A stretch of 64,000 nucleotides of DNA from Gammaproteobacteria bacterium. GTDB lineage: Bacteria > Pseudomonadota > Gammaproteobacteria > Steroidobacterales > Woeseiaceae. A program made the translations under genes and the position numbers. The stretch lies in assembly GCA_030429005.1 (NCBI GenBank), contig JAUIDP010000009.1, positions 1-64,000 on the forward strand. Direction: 5' to 3'. A model generated the notes under the pieces. The model ran no database searches. It was not told the origin of the DNA and saw nothing but the letters and a program-made list of their open reading frames with translations. The stretch's first letter is position 1. Each line of letters opens with the position of its first letter. Below, piece by piece: positions 51,092 to 60,526 of the stretch.

Positions 51092-52342
51092 ATGGAAGCA
51101 GGGATCGTCTACATAACGCTGGCCGCACTGTTCGGCATATTCATGGCGTGGGGCATTGGCGCCAATGATGTTGCGAACGCGATGGCGACGTCAGTCGGCT
51201 CCAAGGCGCTGACGATCCGGCAGGCCATTGTCGTGGCAGCGGTTTTCGAATTCCTCGGCGCCGTGCTTGCCGGTGGTGCCGTGACGTCGACGATTCGCAG
51301 GGGTATTGTCGATAGTGACCTGCTGGGAGACTCGCCGGAGTTGCTGGTATACGGCATGTTGGCCGCATTGCTGGCGGCCGGCACCTGGTTGCTGGTGGCG
51401 TCGCGAAAAGGCTGGCCGGTATCGACGACACACTCCATCGTCGGCGCGATCGTCGGCTTTGCCGCGGTAGGCATCGGCATCGATGCGGTGCAATGGGGCA
51501 AGGTTGGCACCATCGTCATGAGCTGGGTGATCTCGCCGGCAATGTCCGGGTTCATTGCATTCCTGATCTACATGACGGTGCAGCGCCTGATCCTGAGCCA
51601 CGACGACCCGTTAGGCAGGGCGAAGCGCTACGTACCCGTGTACATGTTTTTTGCCGCTTTTACGATCACGCTCGTGACGATCATGAAAGGTCTCAAGCAC
51701 GTCGGTCTCGATATCGGTCTCGCTGACAGCTATTTGCTGGCTATCGTCATCGCCGTGGTCATCGCACTGATCGGGGCGTTCGTCATTCGTCGAATCAAGC
51801 CGGACCCGAAGGCAGAAAAACACCAGCATTTCTACACGGTCGAACGTGTATTCGGCATCCTGATGATAGTGACGGCCTGTGGCATGGCCTTTGCGCACGG
51901 CTCGAACGATGTCGCCAATGCGATCGGACCACTGGCTGCGGTCATCACGGTGGCACAGACCGGCGCAATATCGGCCAAGTCCGCCGTCCCGCTGTGGGTC
52001 CTGATCATCGGCGGTGGCGGCATCGTCATCGGCCTGGCAACTTTCGGTCGTCATGTCATTGCAACCGTCGGCGAAGGCATTACCCAGCTTACGCCCAGCC
52101 GCGGCTTCGCCGCCGAACTGGCAGCCGCGACAACCATCGTAATTGCTTCGGGTACCGGTATTCCCGTTTCGACAACGCACACGCTCGTCGGCGCCGTGCT
52201 CGGGGTCGGGCTGGCGCGCGGTATCGAGGCCATCGACCTGCGGGTTGTCGGCAAGATCATGGTATCGTGGGTTGTAACGATTCCCGCCGGCGCCTTCCTT
52301 GCGATCCTGTTCTTCTTTATATTCAAGACTGTGTTGCCTTAA
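51092..52342 (+). CDS. Inorganic phosphate transporter, PiT family
   Basis: GANDVANAMATSVGSKALTIRQAI...GWPVSTTHSIVGAIVGF...FAHGSNDVANAIGPLAAV...TGIPVSTTHTLVGAVLGVG. Confidence 0.95.
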   Translation: MEAGIVYITLAALFGIFMAWGIGANDVANAMATSVGSKALTIRQAIVVAAVFEFLGAVLAGGAVTSTIRRGIVDSDLLGDSPELLVYGMLAALLAAGTWLLVASRKGWPVSTTHSIVGAIVGFAAVGIGIDAVQWGKVGTIVMSWVISPAMSGFIAFLIYMTVQRLILSHDDPLGRAKRYVPVYMFFAAFTITLVTIMKGLKHVGLDIGLADSYLLAIVIAVVIALIGAFVIRRIKPDPKAEKHQHFYTVERVFGILMIVTACGMAFAHGSNDVANAIGPLAAVITVAQTGAISAKSAVPLWVLIIGGGGIVIGLATFGRHVIATVGEGITQLTPSRGFAAELAAATTIVIASGTGIPVSTTHTLVGAVLGVGLARGIEAIDLRVVGKIMVSWVVTIPAGAFLAILFFFIFKTVLP

Positions 52343-52357
52343 ACAAACCGGGAAGTC

Positions 52358-54103
52358 TTGACGAAACGCATCATCTTGATGGTTGCCTGCCTGCAACTCA
52401 CCGTTGCAGGGGGTGGCGTACGTGCGCAGGCGATTGCCGGCTACGGCGCAACCTACCATCCGCAGTTCAGCAAGACCGGCATGGTCGCAGTGCAGAATCG
52501 TCTGCCGGCGGAGATCGGCGCCGAGGTCCTTGCCGATGGCGGCAACGCGGTTGACGCTGCTGTCGCCGTTGGTTTCGCGCTCGCAGTGACATTGCCGCGG
52601 GCCGGCAATATAGGCGGCGGTGGTTTCATGCTGGTTTACGATGCGGCCAGCGGCGAAACGGCGGCGATAGACTACCGCGAGATTGCGCCGCTCGGCGCCA
52701 GCCGCGACATGTTCCTGGATGCGGACGGCAATGCCGACCCGCAGCTGTCGCGAGACTCGCACCGCGCGGCAGGCGTTCCGGGCACTGTCGCGGGCCTGTA
52801 CCTTGCGCACCAGGAGTTTGGCAAGTTGCCCTGGCGAAGATTGCTGCAGCCTGCAATCGAACTGGCCCGCGATGGCATCGTAGTCACCCATGATCTTGCC
52901 ACTCAGCTCGCCAGGCGCCAGCAGTCACTTTGCCTGAATGCGGCGACTTGCCGGTATTTCTTCAAGCCTGGCGGCGTGCCATACCAGATGGGTGAGCGAC
53001 TGGTGCAGTCCGACCTGGCGTGGTCGTTGCAACTCATTGCCGACAAGGGACCAGAGGCTTTCTACAAAGGCGAAATCGCGCAAAAAATCGTCGCCGAGAT
53101 GGAGCGCGGCGATGGACTGATCGACATGGCGTCGCTGGCCGCCTACGAGCCGACGATTCGCGAGCCGGTTCGCGGGGACTACCGCGGTTACGAAATCGTT
53201 GCCATGTCGCCGCCCAGTTCGGGCGGTGTGCACATTCTGCAGATGTTGAACGTACTCGAGCATTTCCCGATTCGCGAGTTCGGGGCAGGTAGCGCAGATG
53301 AAGTTCATGTCCTGACAGAAGTCATGCGGCTGGCCTACGCGGATCGCAGCAAGCACCTGGGTGATCCGGAATTCTACGACGTGCCAATGGACTGGCTAAC
53401 CAGCGAAGAATACGCTGCGCAGCTGGCCAAAACGATTCGCATGGACAAGGCTCGTCCGTCGAGCGACGTACACCCCGGCGTGCCGCCGGCCGCCGAGAGT
53501 GAGGACACGACCCACTATTCGATCGTCGATGCCGACGGCAACATGGTCGCCAACACGTATACGCTGAATACGTCGTATGGCTCCGGTATCGCGGTCGACG
53601 GTGCCGGCTTTATCCTGAACAACGAAATGGACGACTTCTCGGCCAAGCCTGGCGCACCAAACGCCTATGGGTTGCTGGGTGATGACGCCAACGCCGTAGC
53701 GCCGCGCAAGCGCCCTTTAAGCTCGATGACGCCGTTTATCGTTTTCCGGGATGGCGAGCCGTGGTTCGCCGCAGGCAGCCCCGGCGGATCGCGCATCATC
53801 TCTGCGTGCCTGCAAATGATCGTCAATGTCATCGATCATGGACGCAATATTGCCGATGCCGTCAGCATGCCGCGCATGCATCACCAGTGGTACCCTGACA
53901 AGCTGGTAGTTGAGGCAGGGCACAGCCCGGACACGGTGAAAATACTGCAGGCGCGCGGCCACGAGGTTGTCCGGGTTGGCTCGACGTATACCAGCGTGCA
54001 GGCGGTCGCCTTTGCCGAGGATTTCTTCCAGGGCGCCGCCGATCCGAGAAGGCCGGATGCTGCCGCAGTCGCACCTGCCGAGATCATGACCGATACCGAC
54101 TAG
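52358..54103 (+). CDS. Gamma-glutamyltranspeptidase
   Basis: TTG start; VAVQNRLPAEIGAEVLADGGNAVDAAVAVGFALAVTLPRAGNIGGGGFMLVYDA; EDTTHYSIVDADGNMVANTYTLNTSYGSGIAVDGAGFILNNEMDDFS (catalytic Thr region); GSPGGSRI. Confidence 0.95.
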   Translation: MTKRIILMVACLQLTVAGGGVRAQAIAGYGATYHPQFSKTGMVAVQNRLPAEIGAEVLADGGNAVDAAVAVGFALAVTLPRAGNIGGGGFMLVYDAASGETAAIDYREIAPLGASRDMFLDADGNADPQLSRDSHRAAGVPGTVAGLYLAHQEFGKLPWRRLLQPAIELARDGIVVTHDLATQLARRQQSLCLNAATCRYFFKPGGVPYQMGERLVQSDLAWSLQLIADKGPEAFYKGEIAQKIVAEMERGDGLIDMASLAAYEPTIREPVRGDYRGYEIVAMSPPSSGGVHILQMLNVLEHFPIREFGAGSADEVHVLTEVMRLAYADRSKHLGDPEFYDVPMDWLTSEEYAAQLAKTIRMDKARPSSDVHPGVPPAAESEDTTHYSIVDADGNMVANTYTLNTSYGSGIAVDGAGFILNNEMDDFSAKPGAPNAYGLLGDDANAVAPRKRPLSSMTPFIVFRDGEPWFAAGSPGGSRIISACLQMIVNVIDHGRNIADAVSMPRMHHQWYPDKLVVEAGHSPDTVKILQARGHEVVRVGSTYTSVQAVAFAEDFFQGAADPRRPDAAAVAPAEIMTDTD

Positions 54104-54123
54104 CGCCGCTGCCTGGCGGCCAC

Positions 54124-55509
54124 TCAAACGGAACGCAGGTACCAGTCGAAATCGAGCGCGTGGATCGTATCGTGAAAGCGCTTTTCCTCCGAGCGACGAT
54201 TGATCGCATAGGCTTTGCAAAACGCTTCACCCAGGTACGCCGGCAGGATCTTGCCGCGCGAAAACTTTGTCAACGCCGCGTCCCAGCGATCGGGAATTCG
54301 AATCTTCGGGTTAATGACTTCGCCTTCGCCGATCATCCGGCCCGGGTCACACTTGTTCTTCAGGCCGAAGTGCACACCGGCCATGATTGCTGCGGTCACC
54401 AGGTACGGGTTGGCGTCGGCGCCAGCGACCCGGTGCTCGAAGCGCAGGTTCTTCTTGTCGGACTGCGGGATACGGACCGACACAACCCGGTGGTTGACGC
54501 CCCAGTTGGTGTCGACCGGCGCGAAATTCTCCGGCAGCAGGCGCCGGTAGGAATTCGCATTCGGCGAAAAGATCGCGGTAGCCTCGGGCATCGTCTTCAG
54601 TAGCCCGCCGACGGCGTAGCGCAATCTCGCCGAGAAAGGGGGCGTCGCCAGGCTGTCGCGGTCCTGCGAGAAGTAGTTCCTGCCGTTCCTGTCCAAAAGG
54701 CTCATATGCACATGCAGGCCGTTGCCCGCATCTTCGGCAAACGGCTTGGCCATGAAACAGGCCACGAAACCGTGCTTGAGCGCGGCGGCCTTGACGGCCC
54801 GTTTCAGCAGGACGGCGTGGTCGCAGGCCAGCACCGGATCGCTGACATGCATCAGGTTGATCTCGAACTGGCCGGCTGAATACTCGGAAATGACCGTGTC
54901 GGCCGGGATATTCTGCGCATCACAATAGTCGTACACGTCATCGAGAAACGGCTGCACCGCGTTGAGATCATCCGGGTGGTAGACCTGCACACCCGGCTGG
55001 CGGCGCCCGAGTCCCGGGATCCGCGGCGCCCGCTTGGTCGGTTTGTCTGTCTTGCCCGAAAGCAGGTAGAACTCCAGCTCGGTTGCCATGACCATCGTCA
55101 GGCCCATTTTCTGCAATGGCTGCATGGCTCTCTCGAGCACGGCGCGCGGGTCGGCAAAATACGGCGTACCGTCTTCGTTGAACGAACGAAACAGCGCCTG
55201 CGCCATCGGTCGCTTTGACCAGGGCACCGGCGCGAGGCTGCCAGGCACGACGCTGCAGGGCACATCGGGATCGCCGTCGTCGTAGCCGGGCAGTCCCTCG
55301 ACGACTTCGCCAAGCACGTCCAGCAGCACAGTGCCGCCACAAAAATAGAACGGCTCGGTGCAGGTTTTTTCGAAGTCCTTGGGGCGCACACGTTTGCCCT
55401 TGAGGATGCCGTGTACGTCGGGAATCAATACCTCGAGGAATGCCGTGTCCGGGTATTTCTTCAGTAGCCGCTTCAGCTCGGTGAGCTGCGGATTCGTCTT
55501 GTTGACCAT
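54124..55509 (-). CDS. Glutamine synthetase family protein (glutamate-putrescine ligase-like)
   Basis: NLMHVSDPVLACDHAVLLKRAVKAAALKHGFVACFMAKPFAEDAGNGLHVHMSLLDRNGRNYF; EHRVAGADANPYL. Confidence 0.9.
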   Translation of the reverse strand: MVNKTNPQLTELKRLLKKYPDTAFLEVLIPDVHGILKGKRVRPKDFEKTCTEPFYFCGGTVLLDVLGEVVEGLPGYDDGDPDVPCSVVPGSLAPVPWSKRPMAQALFRSFNEDGTPYFADPRAVLERAMQPLQKMGLTMVMATELEFYLLSGKTDKPTKRAPRIPGLGRRQPGVQVYHPDDLNAVQPFLDDVYDYCDAQNIPADTVISEYSAGQFEINLMHVSDPVLACDHAVLLKRAVKAAALKHGFVACFMAKPFAEDAGNGLHVHMSLLDRNGRNYFSQDRDSLATPPFSARLRYAVGGLLKTMPEATAIFSPNANSYRRLLPENFAPVDTNWGVNHRVVSVRIPQSDKKNLRFEHRVAGADANPYLVTAAIMAGVHFGLKNKCDPGRMIGEGEVINPKIRIPDRWDAALTKFSRGKILPAYLGEAFCKAYAINRRSEEKRFHDTIHALDFDWYLRSV

Positions 55510-55592
55510 ATGAGTTGCGAGCTTCCCTGATCTTTATGTTGCCTGCAAGCCGGGCAGAACGTGACGCCCCGGCCCGTCATGGGATATCATAA

Positions 55593-55610
55593 TATGAACC
55601 GTAATTCATA
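55593..55610. promoter_or_regulatory. Palindrome TATGAA-N6-TTCATA, candidate IclR operator
   Basis: TATGAACCGTAATTCATA immediately upstream of the iclR-like start and in the divergent region with the GS-like gene. Confidence 0.5.
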
Positions 55611-55612
55611 AT

Positions 55613-56377
55613 GTGAGAAATGTCATGCCCCCAGCCAGCCCGCCCCAGGGCGCCCAGGCGGCGCTGCGAGCGATCCGCCTGCTGAAGCTCTTCACGGCCT
55701 CTGCACCGGAGATGAACCTTGTCGAAATCAGCCGGCGCGCCAGCCTGAACAAGACGACGGCGCATCGTTTGTTGCAGGCGTTGTCGAGCGAGGGCATGGT
55801 CGAGCGCGACGAGGCGACCTCGCGCTATCGGCTGGGCGCCGGGTTGATGGCGCTGGGCGTGCAGGCGCTGTCGAGCAGTGACCTTCGGTTACGGGTCCGT
55901 CCCGTCCTGAAGCGCCTGGCGCAGGACACCGGCGAGACGGCAACGCTTGAAGTTCCGATCGACCAGGACATGCTGATCCTGGACGAGGTGGCAGGAAGCC
56001 ATTTCGTCGGGGCAGCGGGAAACGTCGGTACACGCTGGCCACTGCATGCGACGTCGACCGGCAAGGCATTGCTTGCGTTTGACGAGCAGGCCCTGTTTCG
56101 CCTCAGTGACGAACTGCCAGCCCTGACGGCCAGCACGATTGTCCGGCGCTCAGATCTCGAAAAGCAGCTGGGTGTCATTCGACGGCGAGGTTTTGCCGAG
56201 TCGGTCGATGAACTCGAGGAGGGTTTTTCAGCCGTCGGTACGATCATTCGTGGTGGCCTCGGCGAGGTACTCGGCACGCTGTCGATTTGTGGCCCGACCC
56301 AGCGCATGAGCGGATCGCGGCGGTCGCGGCTTGGCGAGATGTTGCGCTCGGCCGCGTCACAGCTACAGCCTGCCTAG
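55613..56377 (+). CDS. IclR family transcriptional regulator
   Basis: ALRAIRLLKLFTASAPEMNLVEISRRASLNKTTAHRLLQALSSEGMVERD; HATSTGKALLAF. GTG 55613 or ATG 55625 start. Confidence 0.92.
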   Translation: MRNVMPPASPPQGAQAALRAIRLLKLFTASAPEMNLVEISRRASLNKTTAHRLLQALSSEGMVERDEATSRYRLGAGLMALGVQALSSSDLRLRVRPVLKRLAQDTGETATLEVPIDQDMLILDEVAGSHFVGAAGNVGTRWPLHATSTGKALLAFDEQALFRLSDELPALTASTIVRRSDLEKQLGVIRRRGFAESVDELEEGFSAVGTIIRGGLGEVLGTLSICGPTQRMSGSRRSRLGEMLRSAASQLQPA

Positions 56378-56425
56378 CCCCCAGCGTGCTAACATATCGC
56401 CAGCCGAAGCGTCAGGAACAAGAAT

Positions 56426-58336
56426 ATTAATACGCGCAAGTGTGCTGCCCTGATCCGGGGATTTTGTTTTGCGCTCGCCGTTGCCGCTACTGCGGTACTG
56501 CCCGGATTGGTGCAAGCGTTTGAAATCGAGACGCCACCGGTGGGTCTGCGCGATGTGCCGGTGGAAATAATTGTGTCAGGTGTACCAGCCGGCGAAGTAG
56601 TAACCGTCAGCATTGCCGGTGACGACTTCTGGGTACCCGCCGACAGTGACGGTCGTGTCGCGGTACCCCCCGTAGAGCTTGCCGGGACTGGCATAGCCGA
56701 GATCATCGCGACCTACGGCGCGCGTACGGTCACAGCGGAACTCCGTATCCTGCCGGGCTGGGTCTCATTGCTGCCGGCACTCTTGGCGATTGCCGTTGCC
56801 CTGGTATTGCGCAACGTATTGCCGGCCCTGCTGATCGGCCTGTGGCTCGGCGCTGCCGCGCTGAAGGGCTTCAGTATCACGGGTTTGTTCGAGGGCTTGC
56901 TGGACGTTTTCTCCGTCTTCATCATCAACGCACTGGCGAACCCGGATCACGCTGCGATTATCGGCTTCAGTATGATGATCGGCGGCATGGTCGGAATCAT
57001 CACCCGTAACGGCGGCATGACGAGTGTTGTACGCATGATTGTCAGTCGCGCGAAAACTGCCGTTGGTGGCCAGGTTTCGATCTGGTTCATGGGCCTCATG
57101 ATTTTTTTCGACGACTATGCAAATACGATGGTGGTCGGCAATACGGCCCGCCCGATCACCGACCAGCTGAAGATCTCGCGGGAGAAACTGGCGTACATCG
57201 TGGATTCGACAGCGGCGCCCGTCGTCTGCCTCGCACTGATCACGACGTGGATCGGCTATGAAGTCAGCCTGATCGACGATGCACTGCAAGGCATCAGCGA
57301 GTTGCAGCATCTGCCGGCCTATTCGGTTTTTCTGAGTTCGATACCTTTCAGTTTCTACCCGATACTCGCCGTGTTCTTCGTCATAGTCGTCGCATCGACC
57401 GGCCGCGACATGGGGCCGATGTACAAGGCAGAGGTCCGGGCCCGCAACGGCGTCGTCGAGCCGCTGAGCCCGGACGAATTGCCGTCGATGACCGGCGATA
57501 CACTGGAGCCGAAGAAAAACATCCCGTTGCGGGCGATAAATGCGTTCATCCCGATCATCGTAATGATCTTCGGACTGGGCCTGGGCCTGTACGTCACGGG
57601 TACGGCGAGCCTTGGGCCCGGTGAGCATTCGCTGCGCGATATCGTCGGCCAGTCGAATGCATACCAGGCCATGTTGTGGTCTTCATTTGCGGGTGCATTG
57701 ACGGCGGCAGGCTTGTCGGTCGGGCAGCGCATCCTGAATACGCACGAGGCCGTCGATGCCTGGTACGGTGGCGCGCGTGCGACGCTGTTTGGCATGATCG
57801 TACTGGTCCTGGCCTGGTCGATGTCCGATGTGACGGCTGCGCTCAACGCAAAAGGCTACCTGATCAGCATTCTTGGCGATTCGATGCCGGTCGCCCTGGT
57901 GCCGGCGATCATATTCGTGCTGGCCGCGGTCACGGCGTTTTCAACCGGTACCAGCTGGGGCACGATGGGCATCCTGATGCCATTGACGATACCGCTGGCC
58001 TGGGCCGTGATGACCGTCAACGGCATGGCGGATCCTGCAGGCATGCATATTCTGTACTCCGCAGTGTCCTGCGTGCTGGCCGGTGCAGTCTGGGGCGATC
58101 ACTGTTCACCAATATCGGATACAACCGTGCTGTCGTCGATTGCCAGTGGTTGCGACCACATTGAACACGTCCGTACGCAAATGCCGTACGCGTTGCTGGT
58201 TGGCACCGTCGCGGTTGCACTCGGCACGATACCCGCAGGTTATGGCGTGTCGCCGTGGATTTCGATCGTCATTGGCGGCACACTGCTGTTTTTCCTGTTG
58301 CGATTTTTTGGTCGCAAGGCTGACGAGGCAATATGA
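56426..58336 (+). CDS. NhaC-family Na+/H+ antiporter with signal peptide and N-terminal extracytoplasmic domain (apparent ATT start)
   Basis: From ATT 56426: NTRKCAALIRGFCFALAVAATAVLPGLVQA|FEIETPPVGLRDVPVEIIVSGVPAGEVVTVSIAGDDFW... then LPALLAIAVALVLRNVLPALLIGLWLGA...FFDDYANTMVVGNTARPITD...GTSWGTMGILMPLTIPLAW...VWGDHCSPISDTTVLSS. The track starts it at TTG 56507, mid signal peptide. Confidence 0.85.
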   Translation: MNTRKCAALIRGFCFALAVAATAVLPGLVQAFEIETPPVGLRDVPVEIIVSGVPAGEVVTVSIAGDDFWVPADSDGRVAVPPVELAGTGIAEIIATYGARTVTAELRILPGWVSLLPALLAIAVALVLRNVLPALLIGLWLGAAALKGFSITGLFEGLLDVFSVFIINALANPDHAAIIGFSMMIGGMVGIITRNGGMTSVVRMIVSRAKTAVGGQVSIWFMGLMIFFDDYANTMVVGNTARPITDQLKISREKLAYIVDSTAAPVVCLALITTWIGYEVSLIDDALQGISELQHLPAYSVFLSSIPFSFYPILAVFFVIVVASTGRDMGPMYKAEVRARNGVVEPLSPDELPSMTGDTLEPKKNIPLRAINAFIPIIVMIFGLGLGLYVTGTASLGPGEHSLRDIVGQSNAYQAMLWSSFAGALTAAGLSVGQRILNTHEAVDAWYGGARATLFGMIVLVLAWSMSDVTAALNAKGYLISILGDSMPVALVPAIIFVLAAVTAFSTGTSWGTMGILMPLTIPLAWAVMTVNGMADPAGMHILYSAVSCVLAGAVWGDHCSPISDTTVLSSIASGCDHIEHVRTQMPYALLVGTVAVALGTIPAGYGVSPWISIVIGGTLLFFLLRFFGRKADEAI

Positions 58337-59091
58337 GTACCAAGCCGGTCATCGGGGTGCCGGCTGATCGACGCATGGTCGATCCGCATCCTTTTCACAT
58401 GGCCGGCGAAAAATACGTGCAGGCGGTTGTTGACGGTTCCGGCGGGCTGCCGGTGATCATTCCGGCCCTCGGTGACCCACTGGATGTCGACGATATTATC
58501 GCCAACGTGGACGGCTTATTGCTCACAGGCAGTCCGTCGAACATCGAACCCTACCATTACGAGGGCCAGCCGAGTGACCCGGGCACGCTGCATGACCCGC
58601 ACCGCGATGCGCTGACGCTGCCACTGGCCCGGCGGGCGATGCAACAGGGCGTGCCGCTGCTGGCTGTTTGTCGTGGCTTCCAGGAACTGAATGTCGCCCT
58701 CGGCGGTACGCTGCACCAGAAAGTGCACGAGGTACCCGGCTACAACGTACACAAGGAAAACCCGGATGACCCGCTGGAGATCCAGTACGGGCCGTCCCAT
58801 GCGCTGAACCTGGTCGAGGGCGGTTTGTTGCATCGCCTGGCTGGCACAGACCGGGTAATGGTAAATTCGCTGCATTCGCAGGGCGTCGCCAGGCTGGCCG
58901 AAGGGGTTACAGTCGAGGCGGTCGCAGACGACGGCCTGATAGAAGCATTCGTCGTCGACAGCGCGCCGGGTTTCGCACTGGCTGTGCAATGGCACCCCGA
59001 ATGGCAGGTGCTCCTGAACGATTTTTCTACGGCAATTTTCAATACTTTCGGCGACGCATGCAGGACGTTTGCCGAACGACGGCAGGTGTAA
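58333..59091 (+). CDS. puuD: Gamma-glutamyl-gamma-aminobutyrate hydrolase (class I GATase)
   Basis: PVIGVPADRR...GLLLTGSPSNIEPYHYEG...VPLLAVCRGFQELNVALGGTLHQKVHEVPGYNVHKENP...LAVQWHPEWQ; ATGA overlap with upstream gene. Confidence 0.92.
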   Translation: MSTKPVIGVPADRRMVDPHPFHMAGEKYVQAVVDGSGGLPVIIPALGDPLDVDDIIANVDGLLLTGSPSNIEPYHYEGQPSDPGTLHDPHRDALTLPLARRAMQQGVPLLAVCRGFQELNVALGGTLHQKVHEVPGYNVHKENPDDPLEIQYGPSHALNLVEGGLLHRLAGTDRVMVNSLHSQGVARLAEGVTVEAVADDGLIEAFVVDSAPGFALAVQWHPEWQVLLNDFSTAIFNTFGDACRTFAERRQV

Positions 59092-59092
59092 G

Positions 59093-60424
59093 GTGAGTGA
59101 GGACGACGTATTTCAAAGCTGGTTCCGGGAACGCAGGATCGAAGATGTAGAGGTGTTCGTTCCGGACATGGCGGGTTCCGCGCGCGGCAAGGTATTGCCG
59201 CCGGAAAAAGTGGGCAAAGGCAATATGAAAATGCCGGAGGCTGTATTCGGCCAGACGATATCCGGCGATTACACGACCAACAAGCACAACGTCGAAGACC
59301 GGGACATGAACCTGGTGCCGGATCCGAGCACGTTACGGCTGGTCCCGTGGGCGTCAGACCCTGCTGCATCGGTGTTCGTCGACTGCTATCGCAGCGACGG
59401 CTCACTGGTCGGCGCGTCACCGCGCGGCGTTTTGCGCAGTGTTCTGGGCAAGTATGAAGCCAGCGGCTGGGTTCCGGTCGTCGCACCCGAGGTCGAGTTC
59501 TACCTGCTGAAACCGCACTCCGACCCGAACGAGGAAGCCGAAGCGCCGATCGGCCGGCTGGGCTGGACCGAAGGCGCGAGACAGCCGTACAGCGTTGATG
59601 CGATGAATGACTTCGAGCCGTTCATCAATGACCTGTATGCCAATTGCGAGGCACAGGAAATCAGCATCGACACACTGTCGCAGGAAATGGGGCCGGCGCA
59701 GTTCGAGATCAATTTCCAGCATGGCAATTCCGTCGACCTGGCAGACCAGGTTTTCCTGTTCAAACGCACGGTACGTGAAGTAGCTATCCAGCATGAGATG
59801 CACGCGACTTTCCTGGCCAAGCCGATGGCCGAGGAAGCCGGCAGCGCCTTGCACGTCCACCAGAGTATCGTGGACAAGAACGGTGCGAATATCTTCTCGG
59901 ATAAGAACGGCGAGCCCAGCGACTTCTTCTATGGTTTCCTCGGCGGCCTGCAAACCTACATGCCGGAGGCGCTGTTGATCTTCGCGCCCTATGTGAATTC
60001 CTATCGGCGCTTCATGAGCCCGTGGGCGTCCCCGGTCAACCTGGCCTGGGCGGTGGACAACCGCACCGTCGGCCTGCGCATACCGGATTCCTCACCGGAA
60101 AACCGGCGCATCGAGAACCGGCTGCCGGGTTCGGATGTCAATCCGTACCTGGCCATAGCTGCGACGCTTGCATGCGGCTACCTCGGTATGATCGAGGGCC
60201 TCAGGCCGACGGCGGAGACCAGGGGCAGCGCCTACAGCGACGTGTTTTCCCTGCATCGCAACATGTACGTGGCACTGGAAGCCTTTCGCAAGTCCGAGGC
60301 ATTGCGGAGTATTCTCGGCGAGGAATTTGTGGACCTCTACTCCTGCGTCAAGGAAGACGAGTATCGTGAATACCAGGAAATCATCACGCCGTGGGAACGC
60401 GAAATATTGATGTTCAACGTCTGA
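59093..60424 (+). CDS. puuA: Glutamine synthetase family protein (gamma-glutamylputrescine synthetase-like)
   Basis: FVPDMAGSARGKVLPPEKV...QFEINFQHGNSVDLADQVFLFKRTVREVAIQHEMHATFLAKPMAEEAGSALHVHQSIVDKNG; RIENRLPGSDVNPYLAIAA; GTG start 59093. Confidence 0.9.
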   Translation: MSEDDVFQSWFRERRIEDVEVFVPDMAGSARGKVLPPEKVGKGNMKMPEAVFGQTISGDYTTNKHNVEDRDMNLVPDPSTLRLVPWASDPAASVFVDCYRSDGSLVGASPRGVLRSVLGKYEASGWVPVVAPEVEFYLLKPHSDPNEEAEAPIGRLGWTEGARQPYSVDAMNDFEPFINDLYANCEAQEISIDTLSQEMGPAQFEINFQHGNSVDLADQVFLFKRTVREVAIQHEMHATFLAKPMAEEAGSALHVHQSIVDKNGANIFSDKNGEPSDFFYGFLGGLQTYMPEALLIFAPYVNSYRRFMSPWASPVNLAWAVDNRTVGLRIPDSSPENRRIENRLPGSDVNPYLAIAATLACGYLGMIEGLRPTAETRGSAYSDVFSLHRNMYVALEAFRKSEALRSILGEEFVDLYSCVKEDEYREYQEIITPWEREILMFNV

Positions 60425-60430
60425 TGCCCC

Positions 60431-60446
60431 GCGGCCTGCCGGCCGC
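60431..60446 (+). terminator. Intercistronic hairpin GCGGCC-TGCC-GGCCGC after puuA
   Basis: Perfect 6-bp GC stem with 4-nt loop, 7 nt after the puuA stop; no U-tract. Confidence 0.3.
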
Positions 60447-60526
60447 AGTTTCAGCATGTGATCCGGGCGCGACGGCGCAGTGGCCGTTGGCTATTATTGG
60501 GTGAAACGGCACGACGGAGGTGAGTT

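Noticed and set aside
51611-52891. 426-aa minus-strand ORF opposite PiT/GGT
   Set aside because: Antisense shadow spanning two real genes; low-complexity-like composition.
56507-58336. TTG 56507 as the start of the NhaC-family gene
   Set aside because: It would begin within the last residues before the predicted signal cleavage (LVQA|F), discarding an obvious in-frame signal peptide.
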